From NCBI GenBank assembly GCA_025602905.1, contig JAHLKI010000006.1, positions 124,001 through 188,000 of the forward strand: a stretch of 64,000 nucleotides of DNA, given 5' to 3'. The position numbers and the translations under genes are program-made. Positions 9,915-22,942 of the stretch are shown piece after piece (within the stretch, counting starts at the first letter, position 1; each line of letters begins with the position of its first letter). A model generated the notes under the pieces. The model saw only the letters and a program-made list of their open reading frames with translations. It ran no database searches and was not told where the DNA came from. This DNA is from Phlyctochytrium arcticum (lineage: Eukaryota; Chytridiomycota; Chytridiomycetes; Chytridiales; Chytridiaceae).

Positions 9915-10842
9915 CCCAGATGCAGATGAAGCTCTGCGGGTGTTACAAGCCATGGATCCGAATAGTCCTCAGTGCCAGATCGCGGGGCAAGCTTTCATGA
10001 AGCTCCTCATTCATGCGCGCAAAGTTGTCCTGCAAGACGCTGTTTTCTTGAAGGACCTCTATCCCAACAACGACCTTTGGAGCCACCAGATCTTCCAGTC
10101 TCCGGAATTTGCAAGCTATGCTTCCGCTCTGAAACAAAAGGTAAGTACGGAAGAGAGCCCCCTTGACAATGCTCTGGAGCGCGCGATGCCCCACTTGGCG
10201 ACATTGGTGAAGAATGGCTTTGCGGCCGTGGGTGAGAACACGGAGGCCCTCAGGCTGGAGGTCAGAGGCCTGCAGGAGCGTCTTTTAGACTTTACCATGG
10301 GACGCGTACCAATGGTTTTCCAGACCATTCCGCAATCCCACCCCCAAGCTCATCCGCAAGCCCAACTTCTCCCTGCCCGCACTCCGACCAGTCCCGCTGC
10401 TGATCAACTCGCTCCAACTGAAGCTCAACCGATCTCATTAACTGCGGGCTCCACTTCCACCCTATCCTCTTCTTCCGCAACCACCCAAGGTTCCTCCAAC
10501 GGCATCACCTACACGGAGCCCTCGGTCATGCCACTTACGATGCCCAAGTACAAGCTGAGTCGTACATTGACAACTATTCCGGATCTCTGGCGAGAGTACA
10601 CGTGTGGAATAGGTGCAAGCCCATCTGTTCTCTGGCTGGAAGGAAAGTACGGCACCAAATGGAGGGCCGATGATGCCAAATTTTACAGCCGCCGTCTCTT
10701 TTTCTACAGGCGGGTTAAGGAAGAGGCGAGAACGCGAAGAATCCCCCCACACGCCGCAGCCCAAGAGTTGGATCGCAGACGCATTGCGCTCGGGAAGAGT
10801 TTGGATGGCTTCACAAAATATCTCAAACAAGTAGCAGTTTGA
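9865..10842 (+). CDS. GCR1_C-domain DNA-binding protein
   Basis: This is a 325-aa protein. Residues about 228-290 form a GCR1_C domain: TIPDLWREYTCGIG, then SVLWLEGKYGTKWR, then FYSRRLFFYRRVKEEA. This is the DNA-binding fold first defined in the yeast glycolytic activator Gcr1, and it is widely found in fungal transposon-derived proteins such as Cryptons. The N-terminal ~150 residues are helical with a possible coiled coil (ENTEALRLEVRGLQERLLDF). The middle (about 155-220) is a low-complexity Pro/Gln/Ser/Thr linker. No tyrosine recombinase domain is present, so it is either a domesticated regulator or a fragment of a mobile element. The first ATG is in the palindrome; Met11 (MLRTVTFPDADEA), in the right arm, may be the original start. 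The preceding nuclease-like gene ends 245 nt upstream on the same strand. Confidence 0.8.
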   Translation: MSQCAAFLSRMLRTVTFPDADEALRVLQAMDPNSPQCQIAGQAFMKLLIHARKVVLQDAVFLKDLYPNNDLWSHQIFQSPEFASYASALKQKVSTEESPLDNALERAMPHLATLVKNGFAAVGENTEALRLEVRGLQERLLDFTMGRVPMVFQTIPQSHPQAHPQAQLLPARTPTSPAADQLAPTEAQPISLTAGSTSTLSSSSATTQGSSNGITYTEPSVMPLTMPKYKLSRTLTTIPDLWREYTCGIGASPSVLWLEGKYGTKWRADDAKFYSRRLFFYRRVKEEARTRRIPPHAAAQELDRRRIALGKSLDGFTKYLKQVAV

Positions 10843-12390
10843 ATCAGCTCTTGTTCGTTTCCTTCTTTTCCATCCATTTTCGGTACCGAATGCTTCTCGT
10901 TGTCCAATCATCTAGTCAGTTATCTTTTATATTAGTTTTTTTCGTGTCAGTTAGTTAGTCAGTTTAGTTAGTTTGCAAGTTGTTTTGTTGCCAAGTTCTT
11001 TCAAAAATATTTATAAAGTGTGTATTCACAACCAGCTCCGACATCTGGTATTGGTGTAAACAAAGGTGCATTCGAGAAAAGAAGCGAGCTGGTAGAGTAA
11101 TTAGAGCAGAGTAATGGACTAGGTAACGGATGGAGGAAGGGTGAAAGAAAGAAGGAAGGAAGATCTAAAGGAAGATGGCCCGCGCGACGCGATAATTCTG
11201 ATTTCATGTCAATCATCACTGGGACATATTGGTGGCTGTGCCACCATGACCCAGGTCATGTCCTTATATGACCGAGATCGGCAGACACTCTCTGTGAGTC
11301 TAGCTAATCGGTCGGATGTGGCTGTCCTTCACTTGCACTATCTCACTGATTATAGCAACTTCCTTTCGCCTTGGTGGCCCGGCAGTCCTGTATCAATTTG
11401 ATGGTCCAACATTACAGCTTACTGTCTGTTTTTTTTTTCTCTTTGAAATGGAAAATCTGTCGATCACAAGCTTCTACTCATTTTGCTGCAGACCGATTAC
11501 TTCGTCCCCCCATTCTTTGCCTTTCCTGTCCCTTTCTCTTCTGCCACACACTGAACTTCTCCCGTTGAATGTTCCAAATGTTCCGTCCTTGATGCACTCG
11601 CGATGACAGTAGATTTCTTCGTCGGTCAAGTCTGCTAAATCTGTCCATACTTCCTCTCTTCGCTTATTTATTGCTTCTTTTCCTGTTCGGGGCTTTCCTG
11701 TCTTTCTGCATGATCTGTCCTTGGACTCTACCTACTCCTGAAACCATCCTTGCTTTCTACTTTCGACCGTTCTATACTCCTGATCCTCTGCCTGACGTTA
11801 TGCTACACTTCTACTTTTAGGGCTGACGGCCCGACGCGTATTATTTTGTTCCCACTCTTGCTGTGTTGTCCTGTCTTCTATCTTCAACTTAGGCAGGCAG
11901 ATCTGTACATTATTGACCCATTCATTACTTGCTTCCTTTTTATCTTTTCATCCCTATTCGGCATATACGCAATGGCGACTCTTTTACCCTCCAACTTTTT
12001 AAGTGACTTCCACTATTTCTTTTCACTGGCGGTGGTAACGGCGGATGCCACAGTTTTCTGTCAACTCCAGTTTCGGAATAGATATTGCTTTTGTATTCCC
12101 CGAATGCAAACATAACATTATTAACCTCTGTTTTCTTTCCACATCTCGAATTTATGACTACCCTATTCCTTTTCTGTTCCTCTCTTCCTACATCATTTCA
12201 GGAACTGATACTTTTCTTTCATCCTAGACCAATTGACATTCTGAACATCCAATTGTCTTCCCTAGCTCTGTTACGGCTCTGTTCGCTTGCTCTTGGGAAC
12301 GCGATTCATTTCTTTTGCCTAGACCTGTTTCCGGTCTGTTAGCTTGCTCTTTAGAAAAGAAGGCGCGAAAGCGCCGCTGTCCACTTGTAA
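10843..12390. other. Gene-free, strongly pyrimidine-rich + strand
   Basis: No coding signal is convincing. From about 11400 to 12350 the + strand is dominated by T and C (runs such as ctttcctgtccctttctctt), with many short overlapping frames. The skew is continuous over ~1 kb, which could mark a transcribed noncoding region or replication-linked asymmetry. Confidence 0.5.
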
Positions 12391-14600
12391 TGCTTTTGAA
12401 GCGTGAGGTATAAATAGGAAAGGGAGTTTGGTAAATGAATCCCAAAAGTGTTAAGCGTAAAGCTCAAATCAGATGAATGAATGTGTTTGGAAGTCACTAC
12501 TATGTCGGTGAAAAAAGGAATTGGATGATGATGCGAGGAATAGTTTGGAAAGATTTGGGGGATTCCGGAGGAGATGATACGACTGTTGGTGAGTGAAATG
12601 ACTGACAGGGCTTTGGAGGTGAATATGTGAGCTAAAAAAAAAGTTCTTTACTCACTGGGAGAAGATCAGATTTTCTGATGGAACACATACTGTTTTCTTT
12701 TTTTTGGCAGCGCAGATAATGTTGGGTATATGATTCTTTACAAAAACGGATGGAATGGACTGTGGGAATCTATGTTTTGGTAACGCGTCGCGAACATAAT
12801 GCTGTCTTGCCGAGCTGGTCTTTACATACTATTTTCCACTACTGTGCAATCCTTTCTACGACCTTTCATGCCTGTAGGCGCTTGGGGTGCTTCAAATTAC
12901 GAATATGTGATTCCCCGGGGGCACGATAGAGGATGCAGACAAAGAAATGAGAAGAGGGTTAACTATACATTCTTTTAGCGTGAGGTAAAACAGGCAGGAC
13001 TGGTAAAATGAATTCAAGAAGGTTAACCGTAACATAAGTGTGATCAGATGAGAAATAAGTGTATAGCGTGGGGAGAGTTGGATCATGCAAGGGATAAAAT
13101 AGGAATAACCAAGATACAAAAACCGCGTAGAATGTCAAACCTCGATTGGAGAATCTCAAACTGCACACTTCTATATATTGCGTGAGTAAGGTGTACTGTG
13201 CACCCTTCTGACTAACAAACCTACTTTTTTTTTTGCAAAGCAGTTGTCCTAAATGGAATAGGCAAGAGTATGGGTCTGGCAGTTCATTGGATCGAAGGGA
13301 TGAACTGTGGGAATTTAATTTTTGCGCGTCGTTACATCTTCTGTCTCAGTTTTTGAGAGCCCCCATCCGTTCCCACCCACCGCTATACAGAGATACCCGG
13401 GATAGATGACTCGATCCTGCTTATCTTTGCAAATTCCTATTTTCCACTGTGCATCTTTCCTACGGTCCTTCATGCCTCCATGCAGGCGCGATGGGTGCGT
13501 GCTTCAAACTTTACCCGCTGTAAGAATATGTGGTGAGTGGGTGTGAACGATGGAGGATGCCAGGCTCGGTTAGATGGATCAGAGAGGGGTAATTTACATT
13601 GTTAAGCGTGAGGTAAAAGTTACTGGTAAATGAATCGGAATGGTTAACCGTAAAATAAGCGTGAAGTAAAATCCGATGAGAAGTGTTTGGAAAAAACAGG
13701 TATGGTGGGTGAACGAAGGACTTGGATGATGCGAGGAATATGGGTACAAAGATGAAAAGTGTTTGGAAATAAATAAGTATGGTGAAGAAGGACTTGGATG
13801 ATGCGTGGAATAGTTTTGGAGGATTGGGTAAAAAAGAGGGATGAAAAGGATATAGGAATAACCACACACAAATACCGTCTTTTCTACGTCCTTTTTGGCG
13901 CAATGGGTGACTGGGATCGGGGCGTGCTTCAAACTTACCCGCTGTAGGAATTTGTGTTGAGAGAGGCATTGGGGGTGAACGATGGAGGATGCAAGGAGGA
14001 GGAGAGGCTCGGTAAATGAATCGAGAGGGTTAACGTTAAATGTTTTAAGCGTCAGGTAAATTGGAGTTGGTAAATGAATCCAAATGGTTAACCGTAAAAT
14101 AAGCGTGAAGTAAAATCCGAGTGTTTGGGGAATAAGTATGGCGTTGTGGAAAAGAAATACCTTGTAGGATTCTGATGCGAGGAATATTTTGGTGGTGATT
14201 CCGTGGTGGGATGTTGGTGAGGGTTGTCCAGGATAACTGTAGTAAGGGGTAATTTTAAAGTATACGGATGAGGACAAGCTGAACGGTGGAATAACCTTAC
14301 ACAGAACCGTTTATCAGTAGAGTCGTTGCTTCAAACCTGTTGCTGCTGCGAACAATGCCGATTGGAGAATTCCCAAACTCAAATTCTGTATTGATGGGCG
14401 GGGGTGTACTGTGCATCCTTCTGAGCAAAGCAGTTGTCCTAATAGAATAGGGAAGATTATGTACTGAGGGGATGAAAATGGTCTTACAGTACATCGTGTC
14501 GAGCACAGGTCGGACTGTGGGAATTTGTTTTTTGGCGCGGGTCAGGGGAACTCAAAGAATGACGTTTGGAGAAAAAAGGGTCCCTCCATTTTTTGATATC
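12391..14600. repeat. Diverged tandem array, 0.4-0.9 kb units
   Basis: Several blocks recur in order. Block A is aagcgtgaggta, then ggtaaatgaatc, then ggttaaccgtaa, at about 12405, 12970, 13600 and 14045. Block B is ggacttggatgatgcgagga-like sequence, at about 12520, 13725 and 14165. Block C is a cgtgcttcaaacttacccg-like sequence with gaacgatggaggatgc, at about 12890, 13500 and 13930. Block D is gactgtgggaatttgttttt-like sequence, at about 12760, 13305 and 14510. Block E, gtgtactgtgca, occurs at 13190 and 14405. Spacings are irregular, so units have gained and lost pieces. No conserved frame runs through them; they look like an old noncoding tandem duplication. Confidence 0.7.
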
Positions 14601-16399
14601 CCAAATAGGTGTTCTACTTCTGTTGTTTCTCAGTGTTTGAAAGCGACATTATACTTAATGTTCCCACCCAGCAACTACAGTATAGCATTTATAAGTTGAG
14701 AGATACTTGGGTTAGAATTACTCTATACCGTCTTGCCAAACAATTTTCCTGCCGTTCCACCTCTTCCCCCACTGCGCATCTTTTCCACGTCTCTGCATGC
14801 CTGATATGACACTTTCTTTTAATCAATTCAAGTTTTGGTGTAGGTGGGGTGTACGGATTGGGACCTCCTGATGGGACGGTTTTTTCATCTGGGTAGAAAA
14901 GGGATGATGCGAATCTCGCCAACACTCTTGTCTTGGGACCATATGGAAACCGGGATACTTGTATGCGGGGGATACCCATGCTGCTTCCTCCCTCTTGAAA
15001 GTAAGCAAGTTAAAAAGGGCTAGAGATGTCTGAAGTGGTTATTCGGCGACTTTTCCCCCCGTCACACTGAACGGACGAGACAAAGAGCAACCCGGATGTG
15101 CATCGAAACTATATCGCTCATATTTATATTGGAATTGGGTTTCGGTAATCTCCATTATGTCCAGTGGGAACTTCTATAATGAGGCTCTTCAGGCAGCATT
15201 ATCCATTTTGGATTTTGGTGAGGGATCTGTGAGTGCCGTATCTTTCCTTGTGTGTGTTGGGTTGGAGGTTGTACATCAGCATTTTGCGTCCCAGCTTGCA
15301 CATTAGAACGTATCCACGTTCTCACTTGTCCGTGACGGACACTGCGACACATTCCCTCCCAGAATTGTCACTCACTTCCACGATGTTGATTTTTGGTTTC
15401 TGGCTTGAAGTTTATGTGCAACTTTTCAACTTTTCCTAATCGTCTCAGACCAAAGATATGTAGTGCCTCTCTTGGTGTGTATATGGAGTATGCCATCATT
15501 TGCGCGAACGGCCGTAAGCACTACGTAAAAAACGGGACACATTTTGCACCGGATATGGTATATCACTGTATGCATAATGTACATATACTTTATGCGCGTC
15601 GTCTCTAGCTTGTTTTTCCCACGGTCCTTCTGAACTTTCTGTTACAGAGAACTGATAACTATGCCCACAGTCATTGACCCTGCTGATCAAAGAAAGCACC
15701 CGCCACATCATAATCATCCCAGGAATCCGGACATATATTGAAGTCCCTGTCCGTTGAAATACCAGATTCCCCGCGGTGTCTACTGTAGCTCCAGGAGAAA
15801 TAAAACCTATTCACTGGGAGCCCACGCCCATTCAGACATTATCCAGGAAGTAACCTACTGTACCAGAATCATACCAGGAATTCGTTTCTGGCCATGTGGG
15901 ATGTCCGGAACGCATCTGCTTGTCTCTGGCCGTCGAAATGCAACGGTGTTCCTCCTTTGGCCATTTTTGTGTCGGGACGTGTCGTGGGATTTGAGAATTT
16001 GGGGAGCATCGAAAAATTCCTTGGGAACATTTCAAGGAGGCGGACTTGCGGAGAAAGGCGGAGAAATGCGTTACGTAAGCGTATAGCAATTTCACAGCCA
16101 CCTATTGGCTACCCAACCCGTCCTGCAACCCGTCCAGCAGCCCGTCACCCGTAGCCCCTTCACTCTGAATAACCAAGAGGAAAGTCCATTGAAATGCCGA
16201 CCAAGACTCCGATTTCAGAGTTGTTTCCATTCAAGTCTATTGTTAAAACTCACGGAGCAAAACCAGCAGAGCTGGGGTGGTGTTTGACGCGACGACAGCT
16301 TTGGTGGGCAAGGGAAGGGTCTCAAGAACAAGGAGCCGTCGGCGACTCAGACACACCCGGTGTCAAGCTATAGTTTTTTAAAACGCACAGAAGGCCTCC
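14601..16399. other. Interval without supported gene
   Basis: Short overlapping frames only. Near 16100-16150 there is a short imperfect repeat of cccgtcc type (acccgtcctgcaacccgtcc). Sequence just upstream of 16400 is probably the 5' region of the large gene that follows. Confidence 0.45.
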
Positions 16400-19300
16400 A
16401 TGGCGCATTCTGCAGACCGCCAATACGAAAATCATAGGAAAACAAAACGTATCCGCCTCATGAGCAGTTCGGCCGCCTTACGTCCCCCATCGGCCGAGGC
16501 CCTCGTCCTCAAACTCCACTCGACACCTGTAAAAGAGAGGAGCAAGATTGTGACTAGCATTGTCGCTGCACACCAAGAGCACCCTGACTTTGCCCATCTC
16601 GTTCATAGTCTCCTGGCGACAAAGGTTGTAGCGACATCTGTAGCCCTTCCTTATAAGCTTGAATCATCAGCATTCCAAAACACGGATTCCCATGCTGCAG
16701 CTACGATTCCAGAAATCCGCCACGTTCCGTTACTTACCCCCCAATCGAATTTTGCCGCTAGATACTTTGAATATGAGCTAGGAATCAACTTGGCGACTCT
16801 TGCCAAGATGAGCAGCACATTGGTGAAGGTATGTTTTGGAGTTCAGCATCATGCCTGTCTCGAGAGAGCAAAAATTCATTCGTTTTTTTCTTCTTCTTTT
16901 AGGAACTCCCTCGTCCTTCGCCATTCAAAAAGCGCAAAATAGTTGCCCCTTGTGTGGAGCATGCATCGGATGCACTCATTGCTGATGCGTACCCAAAATG
17001 TGTGCCGGCTGTCCAGGACATGCTAGTTACAGCACTGGTCAAGGCGTGATGGGCAAGATTGGCCCAAAGCATTGTGGGCCCAGATAAGTTTGTCACGGTT
17101 CGGGAATTGCCTCCCTGGGATCAGCTTCAGGTGGATCTAGAAAATACGGCTGATCCGTGGCAGCGAAGCACTATTTGGAAATCGAAAAGGTAATACAAAA
17201 TCCTTTTAGTTTTCTGGTTGCAAAGTTAGCCGGTGGCTCATCATCATGCTCATGTAAGTCTTTCATCCGTTCCATTTCCCCATGGATGACCGATTCCCAA
17301 TTGGAGAAATTGCTGGATTTGCAGGAGACCTTCCCTCCACTTCATCCAGGTGCCGATGGAATGTACCCCGCTCTATCTGGCCCCATCGTCGCTCTGATGC
17401 CCATCTTTATGCGGCGGTATCCACAGCGAATCAAGAAGTTGGTGGAGGAAACTGCCGTGGCTCTTCATAGAGATTATGCTGGAGGTGAACATTGGAAGTT
17501 ATCTCCGCATTTGTTCAAGCTGTTGTCGCGTCCTACAATTTGGACGAGAGACCCGGACCAGGCTTTTGAATTGGAGTCCATACTCATGAGGTTGCTAAAT
17601 TTCAAAAATGGTCGACTCCTGGCGAGCAGCCTTGGGTACGCCTATTATCCTGCGTTTAATGCGTGCCTTCTGAAGCAGGCACGAGCCCCAGTAATTGTAA
17701 GTATGCTGTGCATTCATGACCGATCATTGAAGCTAATCGTACTCTTACACTCAGGACCGTATTATACGCGCCGCCTTGGACCTCTGTACAGATGTACCCG
17801 TCAACAACAAAGAAGAGACGGAAAAGTTATGGGACGCCAACAGAAATTTCTTGAGATTTGCAATCGAGGCGCTGAAGCATCTGGTAGATCGCTTGCTAGC
17901 GACCTCACAGCGCGCCGACAGGGTTTATTCCTTCCACAGCATATTTCAACCCATGGTTTCATCCTTGTTAGAACTTATTGTCAAGCGAGGTTTGCAACTT
18001 GCTCGCTCTTTTTCTGGTGCAGATGATCGCATTTTCATTGAGCGAGTCTGCCGGGCTGTCATTGATCCGCTGTTCGGAATACGTGGAGACGACTATCCTT
18101 ATCCTCCTTTATTAGAGCAGGTTTTTGAATTGATTCGAGAAGAAGTATTCATGCTCAGCCATTCGGCTGGCGCGATGCAGATACGATCTTTTCTGCCCTC
18201 CGCCGCGGTCCGTGCTCCATTTATGACATTCCCAATGATGGCCTAGAGCAGCCATTTTTCCAAACTTCCACATTTTCGAATGAGGCTATTTTCACGCTCA
18301 TGCTGGCCAAATTCCCACCTACAACGCTGCCTCTTTTTATGGACTGGTGTCGCCGCGAATGGGCACTGTCACTGGAGGAAAAGCAGCAAATCTGGCGCTA
18401 TATGTCTCATATCCTACCTAAACTCCGCCTCTCAAACTTATCTTTTGCCAGGCTATCGGATCTGGGTAGAGTGGCCCCTACACGCCGTGATATGCATAAC
18501 GTTGCGTACGAGCTCTGGCAAAACCAAGAGAATTCTTTGGGACGATATCTATGTGCATCTTTTCTGGACCCCACTACCGACATTGGAAAAGACGTGTTGA
18601 CGCAGGGTATGCAGGGTGTTACATGGCAGGAGCGTCTAAAAGGACTCCGAAGTCTCTTGGCGGCTGTCCACCATAGTGGAGGAGTACCGGAATGGATTTG
18701 GGCCGCACGACTGATCACCACTAGGTTTGACAATACTAAGATGCTATTTTTTGCTCACGTGGAGAATTGACGCTTTTTCTATTTCGTAGGCTCAGGAATG
18801 AGATACCTTGTAATAAGGCGGCCGTGGTGCCTTTTCTGTGCGGAGAAAACGAACATTTCGAAGGTGTCCTAGATTCCGAAGATTACAGACGAATCCCGAT
18901 CCAGTATCTGGACATGGCGACGCGAAGCGAGGCAGAGGAATTCGTTCCCCTGTACTTGGATCTCCAGGCGAACGTAAGACTGCGTGCACAAACAACGCTT
19001 AATACTTGATGACTTATCGACAAAACGTTTCGCCCCTTCTTGCAGAATGTTTCAGCGCAAAAAAAAGACGAAAGTTTAGATAATTTTCTGTCCGGATTGG
19101 CTGACCAAAGTCTCGCGCGCTTTGCCTCTGATACTTCTCATCCATTTTTCCGCTTCGGCATGGAGATGTGGAGGCGCAAGCTGCGAGCGCAAGCGACGCC
19201 CGACGAACCTGTTCGTTTCAGCACCGCCGAGTATCGACGATATGTGCGGAACGAGAATGCCGAACGTCAGCGGCGGGTTGCGTTACAACACGCGAAGAGA

Positions 19301-22300
19301 ATGGCAAAGGAGGATGGTCGTTGGGGAATGATGAGCCTTCTGGATGGCTGTGAGGAGCAATTCGTAGCCGGCGTCTTAAAGTTACGCCAAGAGTTATTTA
19401 TGCCGCCTGAAAGCTTGAGCGGTGATCCGGAAGATTCCGCGGAATATCTGGCACAATGCAAGGAACTTATGAGTGCTCTAGGATTGAGATGGCTGAGATC
19501 TGCCACGTTATTGCAGGTTCTCAGACAGCTTGTCGATAAACTTGAGTGTGCCCCAACGTACGATGTGGGAGGAGGCGAATTGGTGCTCGACTGGCGTACC
19601 GCCAAGTGGGGCGAGATGGAAGCTGTTTTGGCACAGATTGTGGAATCTGAACACAACTTTATGGAACATCATGGTTTGAAGTTTGATTGGTACGATCGGT
19701 ACAGAGAGTTGAGGCTGCAGAGCACTTTGGCCATAGAGGAGGCACGATTTCGTCGACAATGTCTTTTGACGCAAAACAAGCGTCAACGTGGGAGTGAAGA
19801 AGAAGAAAAGTTGGTGTTTGAGCTCCTTGCCATCTCCGTTTCTGCAATTCACTTGGACTGGGTGGCCACATACATTGTCAATTTTCAGACGGAATTGCTG
19901 TCCTGCGAGTACCTTGCAGGAAAAACAATCTTTGGACGCTTCAACCCTTCCGGTACACATCTGATCGGGCGTATCGTCCTCCCAAACCCAGTGACCCTGC
20001 TGCCTGCTCGCCAGTGTCAGACCTTGGCCAAGCGATAACTTTCTGAGATTATGGACACCAAGTTACCAATGACGAAGCGCACGGAACGCATGCTGGAGTT
20101 CAACAAACTCCCCACCACAGACACTCTAGTCCTGGCAGGCCTCCTGATTATGCCATGGATGCCCACAGAATTGCTGGAAATAATCCTTATGCATCTTCCA
20201 AACTGTCCCGAACCGGCGTGTAGCATCCCCATACTTTTGTCGCCAACGTACCTCAGATCTGAGTTTGCCAATGCTTGCATTCTTGTAGTCAAAAGCTGCC
20301 TCCAGTTTGCTCCGCGGGGTGATATCTTCAAGTACCTGCAGCCGTTGTTTCCCCCGGCGGAGGAGAAACAACAGCGCATCACGGTACAAAAGGAAGCGAT
20401 TCGGTTATTGTTTACATATCTGGAAGACCCAGACATTCGAGACTTGATCGGGACGCTGCACACACGTCCCGCACTACACCAGGACGTTCGAGTTGTACTG
20501 CTCAAGTCTATGCTTGCCATTATCGGGAGTGGTCAATGGGAAAGTCATCCGTTTGAACAGCTTGCATGGGATGTTCTTAGCAGTGCTGCAGCCAATCCCG
20601 CGCTTCGAATTAATGGGGTGTGTGGCACGTTGCTCTGCGTGCAAAAATCGAGCCAAGGCACTGCCACCGGGAATGTTCAAAACGAGAATGTCAGTATGGC
20701 TGCCACTATATCGCTACGATGGGCGGTTCTTCACGCCTCCGCGTTCTCGCACTTACATACAATTCATTATTCGGTTTGTGCGCCACTATCTGCCCTAATC
20801 ACCCAAGACTATGCCGGGTCATTGATTGACAGTGTCAATTCTCCAGACAGTATTGATATCCTCTCACGGCTGCAAGCGCGGTACCTCAGCGATGTCTTGC
20901 GGCCACTCACGTCACGAGTTGATCTTACGGAGATGACAAAGCATGAAGCCGCGGCACTACTTGAAAGCCGAAAAGCGGCGTATCTCGCAATTTCCACGCA
21001 ATGGGTCAGTCCGCAGGACGCGGCGGAGCTGGCAGCGGAATGGTACTCTTTTTGGGTGGATAGTTTTAAGCTCTCCGAAGCTTCCGGTGTCAGAAAGGCG
21101 GAAGTCGACATCCGGTTGGCTCTAGCGAAAGGCGTGGGTGTCTGTGCACATCACGATCGAAGCGGCCAAGCCTGGGAGTTGCTGCTGTCAATCTTGCGCA
21201 AGTGGGCGTCGGTGGTAGCCGACCTTACAGTTCCGGATGAGAGACGATTCGAGGCCGAGAAAGCCATTCGTGATTTGCAGCTTGGAAGTGAATTTCTGAC
21301 ACGGGATTCTCCGAGTCCTGAGTGGGATGCCATGAGTCTTGTTCAACCACTTATGGATTACGACATCTGCGGGATTTTCTGGGAAGCAATTGTAGAGCGG
21401 CACATAAAGTCTACCATCCTGCAAGAACCAGCCAGTGCTTGCGAGCTGATTGTAAAAACCACACGCGTAGCAGAAATGTAGGGCGAGGCTGCGACATTTT
21501 TCCGCGATTACGTCAAGCCTCACATCTTGGACAAAGGCAATTACTCTCGACGGCGGTATTTCATCAAACAACAAGAAGTCTTTAGTACATTGTTTGATTC
21601 CACAAATGGCTCCTTGTCAGATACTCGATTTTCGATGACGCTCAAAATTGCCTTTTTCGACATGTCACCTACCGCTTTCAGAAACGAAATCATCGAGTGG
21701 TTTCTCGACATAACCAAACCACATTCCAATCATCATGCTTACTATCTGAACAACGCGACCCAGTGCCATGCGTTATTGGCAAAGTCCCTTCCACTAGATC
21801 CCTTGATTATTTTTCCCGAGGACAACATCTACAGTAGTTGGAATGATGACGATGTTAATATTGTCGTTTCTTGTGTAGCACGAGCTAAAGAAGCGGGATG
21901 GGAAGGGATTCACGGGAGTACCCTGTTGGAGGTCCTGAAGCTTGCACCGTTCGCTTGTATCAAATTCCAGGCAGATAACCTGTGGAACTTTATCAAACAT
22001 CGAATTACCACGGATCCGTACGCTGCGACCAGCACCATTGGCCCTGTTCTCCGTCACATTGGCTTGTATCTTCAGACAGACGGAATGAAGAACCCCAATG
22101 TAGCCACCGCAAATTTCGCTGTGGCGCAATTCGCGACGCACTTGATGGACGGAGATTTGCTCCGGTGGGCCCTGCAGAGAAGCGTTCACAACGACAACGT
22201 GCCGCAATCTTACTCTGATGGAGCATGTTTTGCTCTCACCGTAGAAAACCAAACCCACGTCCAAGGAGGGCTCTCTGAGGAGAAGCCGACCATCGGGGAA

Positions 22301-22942
22301 CATGAACGGAGTATCTCTACGGTACAGGATGCGCAGCGTTTGTGGGATGCTTGGGTTAAGCCAACTGTTTCTGAAACACCTAGTAGGGCAGATTCAGATA
22401 GCACGAAAAGTGCATACCGTCAAATGGCTATTGATTTTCTGAACGCTGGTATCAATGCTCAGGCCGTGGTGTACAACCCAAGAGCATACATATTATTTAT
22501 GCGATCCTGTCTGTCCGAAACTCACCAAATACTTTCCCACATCGACTTTGCCAAGGTCATCGTTGACGGTCTACGTCCACGGGGGTCTTTACCGGGTTTC
22601 AAAAAATGGGCGCCATCATTGATGATGGGATTAGATTTTGTGGAACTCATCTTGCAGTGCGCCACAGAAGAAGATACCCCATCCATAGTTCGATCGAGCC
22701 TCGAAATGGTTGCAGCACACGTACTAGATGGCTGGACAGGTCTAATATTAGAACCACATGCTGCTGTTCCGTATCTGATACAGCTGGCGGGACGTGAAGC
22801 CTTGGAAACCAGATTTTTGACCGTTAGGGCGAGTGTTTGGAAAGGGCATGGCCGAGCCATTGGCCTGAAAGTTCGCAACCCATTCGTGTCAAAGAGTGAT
22901 GACGGAATTGATGGAAAGAGAGTGGTGGTCAGCATTGCATGA
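16400..22942 (+). CDS. Very large helical-repeat-like protein of unknown function, intron-rich
   Basis: I do not recognise the family. A consistent model has ten exons: 16400-16828, 16903-17037, 17089-17156, 17210-17696, 17755-18120, 18159-18724, 18790-18973, 19046-19990, 20048-21451 and 21518-22942. It gives 2002 aa. The introns 16829-16902, 17697-17754 and 18974-19045 have good GT...AG signals. Those at 17038, 17157, 18121, 18725, 19991 and 21452 are weaker and were chosen because they remove in-frame TGA (17047), TAA (20036) and TAG (21479) or a frame change near 18165. The product is mostly alpha-helical with regular Leu/Ala-rich helices, no signal peptide or membrane segment, a basic N-terminus (HRKTKRIRLM) and KKRK near residue 152. 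This is compatible with a HEAT/ARM-like nuclear scaffold. The alternative is a pseudogene with three nonsense codons, each one C-to-T change from Gln or Arg. Confidence 0.6.

Noticed and set aside
12391..14600. CRISPR-like array
   Set aside because: Repeats are long, diverged and irregularly spaced, and the genome is eukaryotic.
16903..21481. Genetic code reassignment of a stop codon
   Set aside because: All three different stop codons appear in the frame, each is avoidable by an intron, and other genes in the window end normally on TAA, TAG or TGA.
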